The notes beneath the pieces were generated by a model that worked only from the letters and a program-made list of their open reading frames with translations, was not told the origin of the DNA and did no database searches. Source: SZUA-430 sp044375275 (GTDB lineage: Bacteria > Pseudomonadota > Alphaproteobacteria > Micropepsales > Micropepsaceae). Taken from it: a DNA stretch of 20,847 nt. The first letter of the stretch is position 1, and each line of letters begins with the position of its first letter. The stretch spans positions 1 through 20,847 of the forward strand of contig JBILMZ010000033.1 of NCBI GenBank assembly GCA_044375275.1, read 5' to 3'. The position numbers and the translations under genes are program-made. Positions 1-6,465 of this stretch are shown here, in pieces.

Positions 1-9
1 ACCGGCTCT

Positions 10-76
10 GGGTCCCGGCTCCAACACTCGCCAGCAACTGCTTGCGCAGTTGGGCTCGTGTAGCGGCCGGGATGAC
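10..76 (-). repeat. REP-like palindromic repeat, copy 1
   Basis: The left end reads GGGTCCCGGCT (10-20) and the right end GGCCGGGATGAC (65-76). Reverse-complemented, this is a GTCATCCCGGCC...AGCCGGGACCC unit, the same ends as the copy at 100-151 but in the opposite orientation. Intergenic palindromes with such GTCATCCCGG/CCGGGACCC ends are common in alphaproteobacterial genomes. Inference: a non-autonomous REP/MITE-like repeat able to form a hairpin. Confidence 0.65.
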
Positions 77-99
77 AGTGTTTGGGTGTTTCCATTGGT

Positions 100-151
100 G
101 TCATCCCGGACGCAGCGCGTTACGCAGTGATGCGTTGCTGATCCGGGACCC
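100..151 (+). repeat. REP-like palindromic repeat, copy 2
   Basis: It starts GTCATCCCGGA (100-110) and ends ATCCGGGACCC (141-151), so the ends pair as TCCCGGA/TCCGGGA. The centre, around GCGTTACGCAGTGATGCGTT, has further short complementarity. It faces copy 1 across a 23-nt gap, forming an inverted pair. I see no gene in 1-233. Known: such elements often sit between or just after genes. The function here is unknown. Confidence 0.65.
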
Positions 152-233
152 ATACGAGGTGCAGCGTTGCAGAGAAGCTGGGTCAGAAAACAATTCGAGG
201 CGTCTCACTATGTCCCCGTATTATATTGCTGTC

Positions 234-575
234 TCAGTCCAGTTTTTTGACGTCTTCATTTGGAGGATCAAAAATTTGCCTCCAGGTAAGTACTATTGAA
301 GCGAAAATCAGCAACACCCCTTGCGTAAAGCCCAGTATCGGCCCGACCAATCGCCAAAAAACTTCCCAATTGCTCCAAGATTGCATAGAGAAATAATCAA
401 CTCTAAGCGCATCTAAGGACCACACAATAACTGCACTGCAAACAAATATCATGGCGCTCATCAGACAGAGCGCTTTTGCAATTCTCCATCCCAGCACCCC
501 GAAAATCCAACCGATAACAACAAGCAATCCCGACCCTGACAGCGGTATGATCAGGTATGGCAGTGCGTCGATCAT
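234..575 (-). CDS. small integral membrane protein, unknown function
   Basis: I do not recognise this 113-aa protein. It shows about three hydrophobic stretches: roughly residues 5-30 (around LIIPLSGSGLLVVIGWIFGV), 32-53 (LCLMSAMIFVCSAVIVW) and 75-98 (VGPILGFTQGVLLIFASIVL). These are linked by a short segment with charged residues, and the C-terminal tail is charged (DPPNEDVKKLD). The ATG at 575 follows a purine-rich GGAGAAGGG stretch about 9-15 nt upstream. The coding stretch is visibly richer in A+T than the rest of the window, with less G/C-biased codons, and REP-like repeats lie just downstream. I infer a lineage-specific or acquired gene at the inner membrane. No partner gene is evident. 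A chance ORF is possible, but the clean alternation of membrane segments argues against it. Confidence 0.55.
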   Translation of the reverse strand: MIDALPYLIIPLSGSGLLVVIGWIFGVLGWRIAKALCLMSAMIFVCSAVIVWSLDALRVDYFSMQSWSNWEVFWRLVGPILGFTQGVLLIFASIVLTWRQIFDPPNEDVKKLD

Positions 576-735
576 GACCTGCCCTTCTCCATTTCCACCG
601 TCAAATGTACAGCCGAAGTCTTGCGGTCAGACTGTGCTAACCCGGGTTCCCTGACACTTCGCAAAACGCTCGCGACCACTTAGTCGAGAATACAGCTTGG
701 CCGCCTGCTTGTCCAAAAGGTCGCGCTTGGGGCAC

Positions 736-766
736 TTGACGCCTGACCACTGTTCTCTTATTGTTC
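736..766 (+). promoter_or_regulatory. possible SOS promoter: LexA-type box over -10
   Basis: GTTC (752-755), seven bases TCTTATT, then GTTC (763-766) fits the direct-repeat GTTC-N7-GTTC LexA box known from Alphaproteobacteria. It overlaps a possible sigma-70 promoter: TTGACG (736-741), a 17-nt spacer and TATTGT (759-764). No convincing gene follows; a 16-codon ORF from the ATG at 833 is the nearest. An eight-base motif is expected about once by chance in a window this size on two strands, so the assignment is tentative. Confidence 0.3.
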
Positions 767-1210
767 TATGCGCTCGCAGCCTCGGCTGTGCAGCACGCGA
801 CTTGATAACTGAATAACCGAACGGCGGACCTCATGGCCCTGGGCCCCAGGCGACCGCCTCGTGAGCCCCGCGCGAAAAGGTAATGCGGTGGGTGTGACCC
901 GGACTCTGTTTCGGGCGATCACAAGACGCCCTGGCGCTCCGCCAGACGGACAAATGCAAAATCAGCGACGAAAGTGTCATCTCTCCTTCACGGGAATCGC
1001 TCAAAACTCAGGAAAAGACGCAGGCCGGTTCGGCGCTCGTGTCATCTTCAGGAACCGAGGGCGGGATGGGTTCTCGTCTCGGGTGAGAGGCTGGTGCAAC
1101 GCTGCAACCGGGGACGGTGCTGGAGGTGCGGCGCCCGACGTTTCCCTTCCTTTCGGGCCATGTTTTGGGCATTCGGGAGGCAGTTGACGCAACGGGTTGT
1201 TCACCTTTGG

Positions 1211-1249
1211 TTGACATTCTGAGCCTGCACACTATGTTCCGTGCAGGCT
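1211..1249 (+). promoter_or_regulatory. rhlE-like promoter with embedded inverted repeat
   Basis: TTGACA (1211-1216) and TATGTT (1233-1238) are 16 nt apart, a near-consensus sigma-70 promoter that would start transcription near 1245, leaving a leader of about 145 nt before the helicase ATG. A perfect 9-bp inverted repeat, AGCCTGCAC (1222-1230) and GTGCAGGCT (1241-1249), flanks the -10 box. That is a natural operator position for a dimeric regulator; if transcription starts further upstream it could instead form an RNA hairpin. No T-run follows, so it is not an intrinsic terminator. Confidence 0.6.
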
Positions 1250-1388
1250 GATCGCGCTTCTGGCGCGGAGCATTTTTCGGGATGGCATGAGCCATCTCAT
1301 CACCGCCACGTGGTTGGTTTGTCCCGCGAGAGAGGGCGTTCTGGCCCCGCTATATCGAAGTACTCTCGCTGGAGCCTGTTCAAGTCTT

Positions 1389-3146
1389 ATGTCTTTTGAA
1401 AGCCTCGGCCTTAGCGCCGAATTGCTCCGCGCCATCGCGGAATCCGGATACACCACACCTACTCCCATCCAGGAAAAGGCCATCCCTGTCGTCCTTGGCG
1501 GCAAGGATGTCATGGGCATCGCCCAGACGGGCACCGGCAAGACGGCCGGGTTCACCCTGCCGATGATCCAGCGCCTGGCCAATGGCCGGGCGAAGGCGCG
1601 CATGCCGCGCTCGCTGATCCTGGAGCCGACACGCGAACTCGCGGCGCAGGTCGCCGAGAGCTTCGAGAAGTACGGCAAGTATCACAAGCTCAACATGGCC
1701 CTGCTGATCGGCGGCGTCTCCTACGAGGAGCAGGACGCCAAGATCACGCGCGGCGTGGACGTGCTTATCGCGACGCCGGGCCGCCTGCTCGACCACTTCG
1801 AGCGCGGCAAGCTGCTGCTCAACGGCGTACAGATCCTGGTCGTCGACGAAGCCGACCGCATGCTCGACATGGGTTTCATCCCGGACATCGAGAAGATCTG
1901 CAAGTTCCTGCCCTTCACGCGCCAGACGCTGTTCTTCTCGGCCACCATGCCGCCGGAGATCACGCGCCTTGCGGACCAGTTCCTGAGCGCGCCCGTGCGC
2001 ATCGAAGTGGCCCGCCCCGCGCAGACCGCATCGAACATCGAGCAGAAGATCGTCATGCTGTCGTCGACGGATGCGAAGCTGAAGCGCGAGGCGCTCCGGC
2101 AGCTGATCCGTGGGCAGACGGTCGTGAACGGCATTATCTTCTGCAACCGCAAGGTCGACGTGGACATCGTCCACAAATCGCTGACCAAGCATGGCTTCCA
2201 GATCGCGGCGCTGCACGGCGACCTTCCGCAGAGCGTGCGCACGGCGACGCTCGAGAAGTTCCGGGCTGGTGAAGTCCAGCTGCTCGTCGCCAGTGACGTG
2301 GCCGCGCGCGGCCTCGATATCCCGGCGGTCAGCCACGTGTTCAACTATGACGTTCCGATCACGGCCGACGACTATGTGCACCGCATCGGCCGCACGGGTC
2401 GCGCTGGCCGTTCAGGCGTGGCGATCATGATGGCCGGTCCGCGTGACACCAAGTTCGTGGACGCCATCGAGAAGCTCATCAAGCAGGCCATTGCCCGCGA
2501 GGACATGACCAGCCTGCATGTCGAGCCGGACCTGCGCCAGCACCGCGGACAGGATCGCAACAAGGGTGGCCGCGAGCGGGATCGCAACCGTGGTCGCGAA
2601 CGTGGCCGGGGCGATCGCCCACATCACGACCAGACTGCCTCGATGGAACCCTTTGACAGCTCACTGGCCGTCGCCACGCCAATCGACGCGCCCGTCACCG
2701 CAGGAGATGCGGCTCCCACGCCCGCAGGTGCCGACCAAGCGCCGCAGGCCGAACGCCGCGCGGATGGCCGTCCGGAGCGCAGGCCGCGCCGCGAACGGTC
2801 GAACCAGGATCGTCCCCGCCAGGAAGGACCGCGCCAGGACAGGCCACGCAACGACCGGCCCCGTCAGGAACGCCCGGCCCAGGACAAGCCCGCTGCAGAG
2901 CGCCCAGTTCAGGAGCGCCCTTCACAAGAACGGGCTGCTCAGGACCGTCCTCGCCAGGAGAATGCGCGTCAGGACAAGCCGCGCAATGACCGCCCCCGTC
3001 GCGAGCGTCGTGACGAGCGGCCGCGCGATGACAGGCAGGATGATGCGGGTGGAGCGGCGTCGTTCGCTGATCACGCGCCAGCCTTCCTGATGCGCCCTGT
3101 GCCTCAGCACCTGCTGCGTCGCAAGAAGGAACCGGAAGTCGCCTGA
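1389..3146 (+). CDS. rhlE: DEAD-box ATP-dependent RNA helicase (RhlE-like)
   Basis: ATP-dependent RNA unwinding enzyme of the DEAD-box family, acting in the cytoplasm on structured RNA in ribosome assembly, cold adaptation or mRNA decay. The two RecA-like domains occupy roughly residues 1-380: Q motif GYTTPTPIQ (20-28), Walker A AQTGTGKT (45-52), PTREL (80-84), TPGR (129-132), DEAD (153-156), SAT (184-186), DVAARGLD (303-310) and HRIGRTGR (331-338). Residues 381-585 form a charged disordered tail, including 13 pentapeptides at 472-536. The ATG at 1389 is chosen because the family begins with MSFESLGL just before the Q motif; the 34 upstream in-frame codons look non-coding, and GGAG lies 15 nt upstream. 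It is likely monocistronic, driven from the promoter at 1211-1238. The tail probably tethers RNA or RNase E-type partners (inference). Confidence 0.93.
   Translation: MSFESLGLSAELLRAIAESGYTTPTPIQEKAIPVVLGGKDVMGIAQTGTGKTAGFTLPMIQRLANGRAKARMPRSLILEPTRELAAQVAESFEKYGKYHKLNMALLIGGVSYEEQDAKITRGVDVLIATPGRLLDHFERGKLLLNGVQILVVDEADRMLDMGFIPDIEKICKFLPFTRQTLFFSATMPPEITRLADQFLSAPVRIEVARPAQTASNIEQKIVMLSSTDAKLKREALRQLIRGQTVVNGIIFCNRKVDVDIVHKSLTKHGFQIAALHGDLPQSVRTATLEKFRAGEVQLLVASDVAARGLDIPAVSHVFNYDVPITADDYVHRIGRTGRAGRSGVAIMMAGPRDTKFVDAIEKLIKQAIAREDMTSLHVEPDLRQHRGQDRNKGGRERDRNRGRERGRGDRPHHDQTASMEPFDSSLAVATPIDAPVTAGDAAPTPAGADQAPQAERRADGRPERRPRRERSNQDRPRQEGPRQDRPRNDRPRQERPAQDKPAAERPVQERPSQERAAQDRPRQENARQDKPRNDRPRRERRDERPRDDRQDDAGGAASFADHAPAFLMRPVPQHLLRRKKEPEVA
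2802..2996 (+). repeat. 13 tandem 15-nt units (pentapeptide repeat) in helicase tail
   Basis: Residues 472-536 parse without gaps into 13 pentapeptides of pattern [R/A/V/S]-[Q/N]-[D/E]-[R/K]-P: NQDRP, RQEGP, RQDRP, RNDRP, RQERP, AQDKP, AAERP, VQERP, SQERA, AQDRP, RQENA, RQDKP, RNDRP. A degenerate RRERR follows. At DNA level the units are similar but not identical, so the array is old or maintained by selection on the protein. Alternating charges with a regular proline suggest a disordered polyampholyte. Confidence 0.85.
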
Positions 3147-3173
3147 GCGGTTCCCCGCCCAGGCCTTCCCGGG

Positions 3174-3197
3174 ATCAAGCGCTGCCTAGCGCTTGAT
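3174..3197. terminator. hairpin shared by convergent genes (possible bidirectional terminator)
   Basis: Perfect 10-bp inverted repeat ATCAAGCGCT (3174-3183) and AGCGCTTGAT (3188-3197) with loop GCCT. It lies between the helicase stop and the convergent aldehyde dehydrogenase gene, and contains that gene's stop codon and last codons (S-I-K-R). There is no T-run on either side, so it would be a weak or Rho-assisted terminator, or a 3' end stabiliser. Confidence 0.55.
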
Positions 3198-4646
3198 TGA
3201 CCCTGTCAGCTGCTTCTGGATCGCCTCGCCATACGGGGCGCGGATCGTCCTGAGCTGCTTCTCGATGAAGTTCGACGTGGGCTGCTGGTAGATGGCCTTG
3301 CGGTGCGAGAACTGCCGGAAGCCGTCCACGCCGTGATAGGAACCCATTCCTGACGGGCCGACACCGCCGAACGGCAGGTCTTCCATCGCCACGTGCATGA
3401 TCGTGTCGTTGACCGTTACGCCGCCCGACGTCGTGCGGGTCAGCACCCGCTCCTTCTCGACCGGATCCTCGCCAAAGTAATAGAGACCCAGCGGACGGGC
3501 CTTGGCGTTCACATAGCCGATGGCCTCGTCGACATTGCGATAGGTCTTTACCGGCAGGATCGGGCCAAAGATCTCGTCCTGCATGACCTTCATGTCGTCC
3601 GTCGGGTCGAGGATGAAGGTCGGGGCGATCTTGTGATAGGGCTGCTGGCGCAGGTCTTCCTTGGCCGGGTTCACTTCCACGACCGTCGCACCCTTGGCCT
3701 TGGCGTCCTGGATGTAAAACTGCAGGCGGTCAAAATGGCGCTGGTTGACGACGGATGTGTAGTCCGGATTGTCCTTCAGCGTCGGGTACATGCCGGAGAC
3801 CACGTTGCTCGCTTTCTTCACGAAGTCGTCGCGGCTGGCTTCCGGCACCATGACGTAGTCCGGGGCCAGACAGATCTGGCCGGCATTCAGGGTCTTGCCC
3901 GTCATCACGCGCGAGGCAACCAGGTCCATGTTGGCGCTCGGGCCCACGATGACCGGCGACTTGCCACCCAGCTCCAGCGTCAGCGGCACGAGGTTCTCGG
4001 CCGCGGCGCGCATCACGTGATAGGCGATCGAGGTCGCGCCCGTGAACAGCAGATGGTCGAAGGCCAGGCGCGAGAAGGCCTCGCCCACGTCCGGACCACC
4101 GGTGCACACGGCAATCTCGGTCTCGCTGAAGCTCTTGCGGAACATGCGCTCCATCAGTTCCGACGTTGCCGGCGTGAACTCCGACGGCTTGATCATGCAC
4201 CTGTTGCCGGCGGCGAGAATGCCTGCGAGCGGGGCGAAGGTCAGGTTGACCGGGAAGTTCCACGGCGAGATCACGCCGATCACGCCGAGCGGCTGGTAGT
4301 GGACTTCGGCCTTGGCGCCGAACCATCCGAGGATCGCCGGTGTCGGGCTACGCTTCTCGACCTTCATCCACTTGCGCAAATTGTCCCGCGCGTGCTTCAG
4401 CGGACCGATCGAGCCCGAGACGTCCGTGAACTTGCTCATCTGGGTTGAGCGGTTGCCGAAGTCCTTGTTCAGGACGTCGGCGATCTCGTCCTGGTGGTCG
4501 ACCAGCAGCGCGATGCAGCGGTTGAGCCGGTCGATGCGCACTTCCGCGCTGGGCGGGCCGTCATTCAGGTAGGCGGTGCGCTGGCGTTCGAGCAGCGCCT
4601 TCATCTCCGCCGGGTTTGCTCGCGACTGTGCGGGTGCAGTGCTCAT
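3186..4646 (-). CDS. aldehyde dehydrogenase, coniferyl-aldehyde dehydrogenase type
   Basis: NAD(P)-dependent oxidation of an aldehyde to the acid, in the cytoplasm. The 486-aa protein has the ALDH core: PWNF (128-131), the cofactor lysine in MIKPSE (Lys153), the general base in LELGGKSP (Glu225) and the catalytic thiol in NAGQICLAPDY (Cys259). The short N-terminus and the LGWFGAKAEVHYQPLGVIG stretch resemble coniferyl-aldehyde dehydrogenases; medium or long-chain fatty aldehydes are an alternative substrate. The ATG at 4646 is preferred to an upstream in-frame ATG at 4748 because AAGGAG sits 7 nt before it and the extra 34 residues look non-coding. It is divergent from the two enoyl-CoA hydratase/isomerase genes, so a shared degradation pathway is plausible but unproven. 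The true substrate cannot be read from sequence. Confidence 0.88.
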   Translation of the reverse strand: MSTAPAQSRANPAEMKALLERQRTAYLNDGPPSAEVRIDRLNRCIALLVDHQDEIADVLNKDFGNRSTQMSKFTDVSGSIGPLKHARDNLRKWMKVEKRSPTPAILGWFGAKAEVHYQPLGVIGVISPWNFPVNLTFAPLAGILAAGNRCMIKPSEFTPATSELMERMFRKSFSETEIAVCTGGPDVGEAFSRLAFDHLLFTGATSIAYHVMRAAAENLVPLTLELGGKSPVIVGPSANMDLVASRVMTGKTLNAGQICLAPDYVMVPEASRDDFVKKASNVVSGMYPTLKDNPDYTSVVNQRHFDRLQFYIQDAKAKGATVVEVNPAKEDLRQQPYHKIAPTFILDPTDDMKVMQDEIFGPILPVKTYRNVDEAIGYVNAKARPLGLYYFGEDPVEKERVLTRTTSGGVTVNDTIMHVAMEDLPFGGVGPSGMGSYHGVDGFRQFSHRKAIYQQPTSNFIEKQLRTIRAPYGEAIQKQLTGSIKR

Positions 4647-4682
4647 CAAAGGCTCCTTCGTTCGGTAAGATTCCACCCCGCC

Positions 4683-4712
4683 CTTATACGCGAACTCAGG
4701 GCCGCGGGGCAA
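4683..4712 (-). promoter_or_regulatory. possible promoter of the aldehyde dehydrogenase gene
   Basis: On the minus strand TTGCCC (4712-4707) is followed after 18 nt by TATAAG (4688-4683), which is 37 nt before the ATG at 4646. Both boxes are imperfect. A small hairpin GGCCC-GGAG-GGGCC (4719-4732) lies just upstream and could be an operator or chance in GC-rich DNA. Confidence 0.35.
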
Positions 4713-4842
4713 AGGACAGGCCCGGAGGGGCCACCAATGTCCCCTCATTACGTAAGGTCAGAGGGCCGGTCCGGGCGGCCCCATTGCGTCCGGTCCCATC
4801 CTGTGGTGCCTTCCCCCACCCCTGCAACGAGGCTCCCTGCAC

Positions 4843-5646
4843 ATGACTTATGCCAACATCCTGGTCGAGGCGACGGACGGTATCGCCACCCTGACCCTCA
4901 ATCGCGCTTCGTCCCTGAACAGCCTCAACATGGCGATCATGGAGGACATCCGCGCCGCGCTGCGTGCGCTTGCGAAGGACGAGAGCGTCAAGACGCTGAT
5001 CGTGACGGGGGCCGGCCGCGGCTTCTGCGCCGGCGCCGACCTGACGAGCACGGGTGGCGGGGACGCGACGGGCCGCTCTGTCGGGGAAGGCATCTCGCAC
5101 TCCATGGAGATCGGCTACAACCCGCTGGTCCGGGACCTGGCCGGCTTTCCGAAGCCCGTCGTGGTCGCGGTGAATGGCGTGGCTGCCGGTGGCGGCGTGG
5201 GTCTCGCCCTTTGCGGGGACATCGTCATCGCGTCGAAGTCTGCCTATTTCGTTCAGGTTTTTGCGCCCCGCCTTGGCCTCGTGCCGGACATGGGCTGCAC
5301 TTGGTTCTTCCCGCAGCTGCTGGGTCGCGCCCGCTCGCGCGCGCTCGCCATGCTGGGTGACCGGCTGCCGGCCGAGAAGGCCGCCGAGTGGGGCCTGATC
5401 TGGCAGTGCGTGGAGGATGCGCAGCTCATGAGCGAAGCTCAGGCCATCGCGCAGCGCCTGGCGAAGGGGCCCCAGATCGCCTATCGCGAGCTCAAGCGCG
5501 TGCTCGACGAGGCGCCCTTCAACACGCTTGACCAGCAGCTCGAGAACGAGCGCCGGACGCAGCGCGTGCTCGGCGACACCGAAGATTTCCGTGAGGGCGT
5601 CATCTCCTTCCTCACCAAGCGTGAACCCAATTTCAAAAGCAAATGA
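4843..5646 (+). CDS. enoyl-CoA hydratase/isomerase family protein (PaaG-like), copy A
   Basis: Crotonase-fold enzyme of 267 aa acting on an acyl-CoA. Oxyanion-hole segments are GRGFCAGADL (58-67) and VNGVAAGGGVG (110-120). The glutamate that hydratases carry after the GGG is absent (GGGVG), and the acid in LVPDMGCTW (Asp149) matches the single catalytic Asp of PaaG-type ring-oxepin/enoyl-CoA isomerases. I therefore favour isomerase over hydratase. The C-terminal helices end with KREPNFKSK, as usual in the family. The start at 4843 has GAGG about 10 nt upstream. The next gene begins at its stop, so the two are co-transcribed and probably form a pathway with the divergent aldehyde dehydrogenase. 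Without paaABCDE nearby, aromatic degradation is only a possibility; fatty-acid or branched-chain substrates remain open. Confidence 0.82.
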   Translation: MTYANILVEATDGIATLTLNRASSLNSLNMAIMEDIRAALRALAKDESVKTLIVTGAGRGFCAGADLTSTGGGDATGRSVGEGISHSMEIGYNPLVRDLAGFPKPVVVAVNGVAAGGGVGLALCGDIVIASKSAYFVQVFAPRLGLVPDMGCTWFFPQLLGRARSRALAMLGDRLPAEKAAEWGLIWQCVEDAQLMSEAQAIAQRLAKGPQIAYRELKRVLDEAPFNTLDQQLENERRTQRVLGDTEDFREGVISFLTKREPNFKSK

Positions 5647-5657
5647 CAGGACAAGCC

Positions 5658-6464
5658 ATGCAGTTTGAAAGAGCCCGCGTCGAGATCAACGGCCATGTCG
5701 GCACGCTGATCATGGACCACCCTGAAGTCCTCAACGCCGTCAGCCCCGAGATGCTCGCCGGTTTGACCGCCGCCCTCAACCACATCGAAGACCCGAAGCT
5801 GGGCCTTCGCGCCCTGATCTTCACCGGCACGGGCCGTGGCTTCTGCGCCGGTGCGAACCTGGGTGGCGGTCCCTCGAACATGTCGGCGGGTGCCGGAACC
5901 CATGCGCGTGATGCGGGCGCTGCGCTCGAGACCATGTATCACCCCTTCCTGCGCCGTCTCAGGCACCTGAACATGCCGATCGTGACGGCCGTGAACGGGG
6001 CTGCTGCGGGCGTCGGCATGAGCTTCGCGCTCATGGGGGACATGATCCTCGCCTCGCGCAACGCCTACTTCCTCCAGGCCTTCCGCCGTATCGGCCTCGT
6101 GCCGGATGGTGGCTCGACCTGGCTGCTGCCGCGCCTTGTCGGCCTTGCCCGCGCGAAAGAGCTTTCCCTCATGGGCGAGAAACTGAGCGCCGAGCGGGCC
6201 CTCGAGTGGGGCCTCATCAACCGCGTGTACGATGAAGACAAGCTCATGGACGAAGCGATGAAGCTTGCAAAGGAGCTCTCGGAAGGACCCACCGTCGCGC
6301 TGTCACAGATCCGGCAGCTCTACTGGGAGTCGACCGACAACACCTATGAGGAGCAGCTCAACGCCGAGCGCTGGGCGCAGCGAACGGCTGGCCGCGCCGA
6401 TGACTTCGTGGAAGGTGTTTCGGCCTTCCTCGGCAAGCGGAAGGCCGAATTCAAGGGCAAGTAG
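5658..6464 (+). CDS. enoyl-CoA hydratase/isomerase family protein (PaaG-like), copy B
   Basis: Second crotonase-fold protein, 268 aa, a paralogue of the gene just upstream: GRGFCAGANL (59-68), VNGAAAGVGMSF (112-123) and GLVPDGGSTW (146-155) with Asp150. The usual hydratase glutamates are missing here too. I chose the ATG at 5658 because AGGA stands 6 nt before it (5648-5651). An earlier in-frame ATG at 5643 overlaps the preceding stop as ATGA and would add only five residues, so the genes are coupled either way. Two adjacent but diverged copies suggest a heteromeric enzyme or two successive steps (inference). The stop at 6464 is one base from the stop of the convergent gene. Confidence 0.82.
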   Translation: MQFERARVEINGHVGTLIMDHPEVLNAVSPEMLAGLTAALNHIEDPKLGLRALIFTGTGRGFCAGANLGGGPSNMSAGAGTHARDAGAALETMYHPFLRRLRHLNMPIVTAVNGAAAGVGMSFALMGDMILASRNAYFLQAFRRIGLVPDGGSTWLLPRLVGLARAKELSLMGEKLSAERALEWGLINRVYDEDKLMDEAMKLAKELSEGPTVALSQIRQLYWESTDNTYEEQLNAERWAQRTAGRADDFVEGVSAFLGKRKAEFKGK

Positions 6465-6465
6465 G

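Larger units (their letters stand above)
576..1388. other. gene-free region upstream of the rhlE-like gene
   Basis: About 810 nt without a convincing gene. It holds a start-less open stretch on the minus strand (627-830), a GTTC-N7-GTTC box overlapping a possible promoter (736-766), a small palindrome CCTGGG-C-CCCAGG (838-850), and the promoter with its inverted repeat (1211-1249) that probably drives the helicase gene. The reading frames around 861-1222 give low-complexity, R/G/P-rich translations typical of non-coding GC-rich DNA. No tRNA, RNase P or tmRNA signature was recognised. Confidence 0.6.

Noticed and set aside
838..850. CCTGGG-C-CCCAGG palindrome
   Set aside because: Short and purely G/C plus one A/T step, in GC-rich DNA, with no promoter or gene boundary at it; chance is sufficient.
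861..1187. Open frame with a possible GTG start upstream of the helicase gene
   Set aside because: The translation is R/G/P-rich without any fold-like pattern, two other long frames overlap it, and there is no ribosome-binding site.
1287..1388. N-terminal extension of the helicase from an ATG at 1287
   Set aside because: DEAD-box RhlE-like proteins start directly before the Q motif. The 34 extra residues are unlike any family extension.
1380..2381. Long antisense frame across the helicase gene (333 codons)
   Set aside because: Shadow of a GC-rich gene; dominated by R/A/D/L with no motif, while the plus strand has all helicase motifs.
3393..4448. Long antisense frame across the aldehyde dehydrogenase gene
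   Set aside because: H/R/D/A-rich low-complexity translation opposite a gene with intact catalytic residues.
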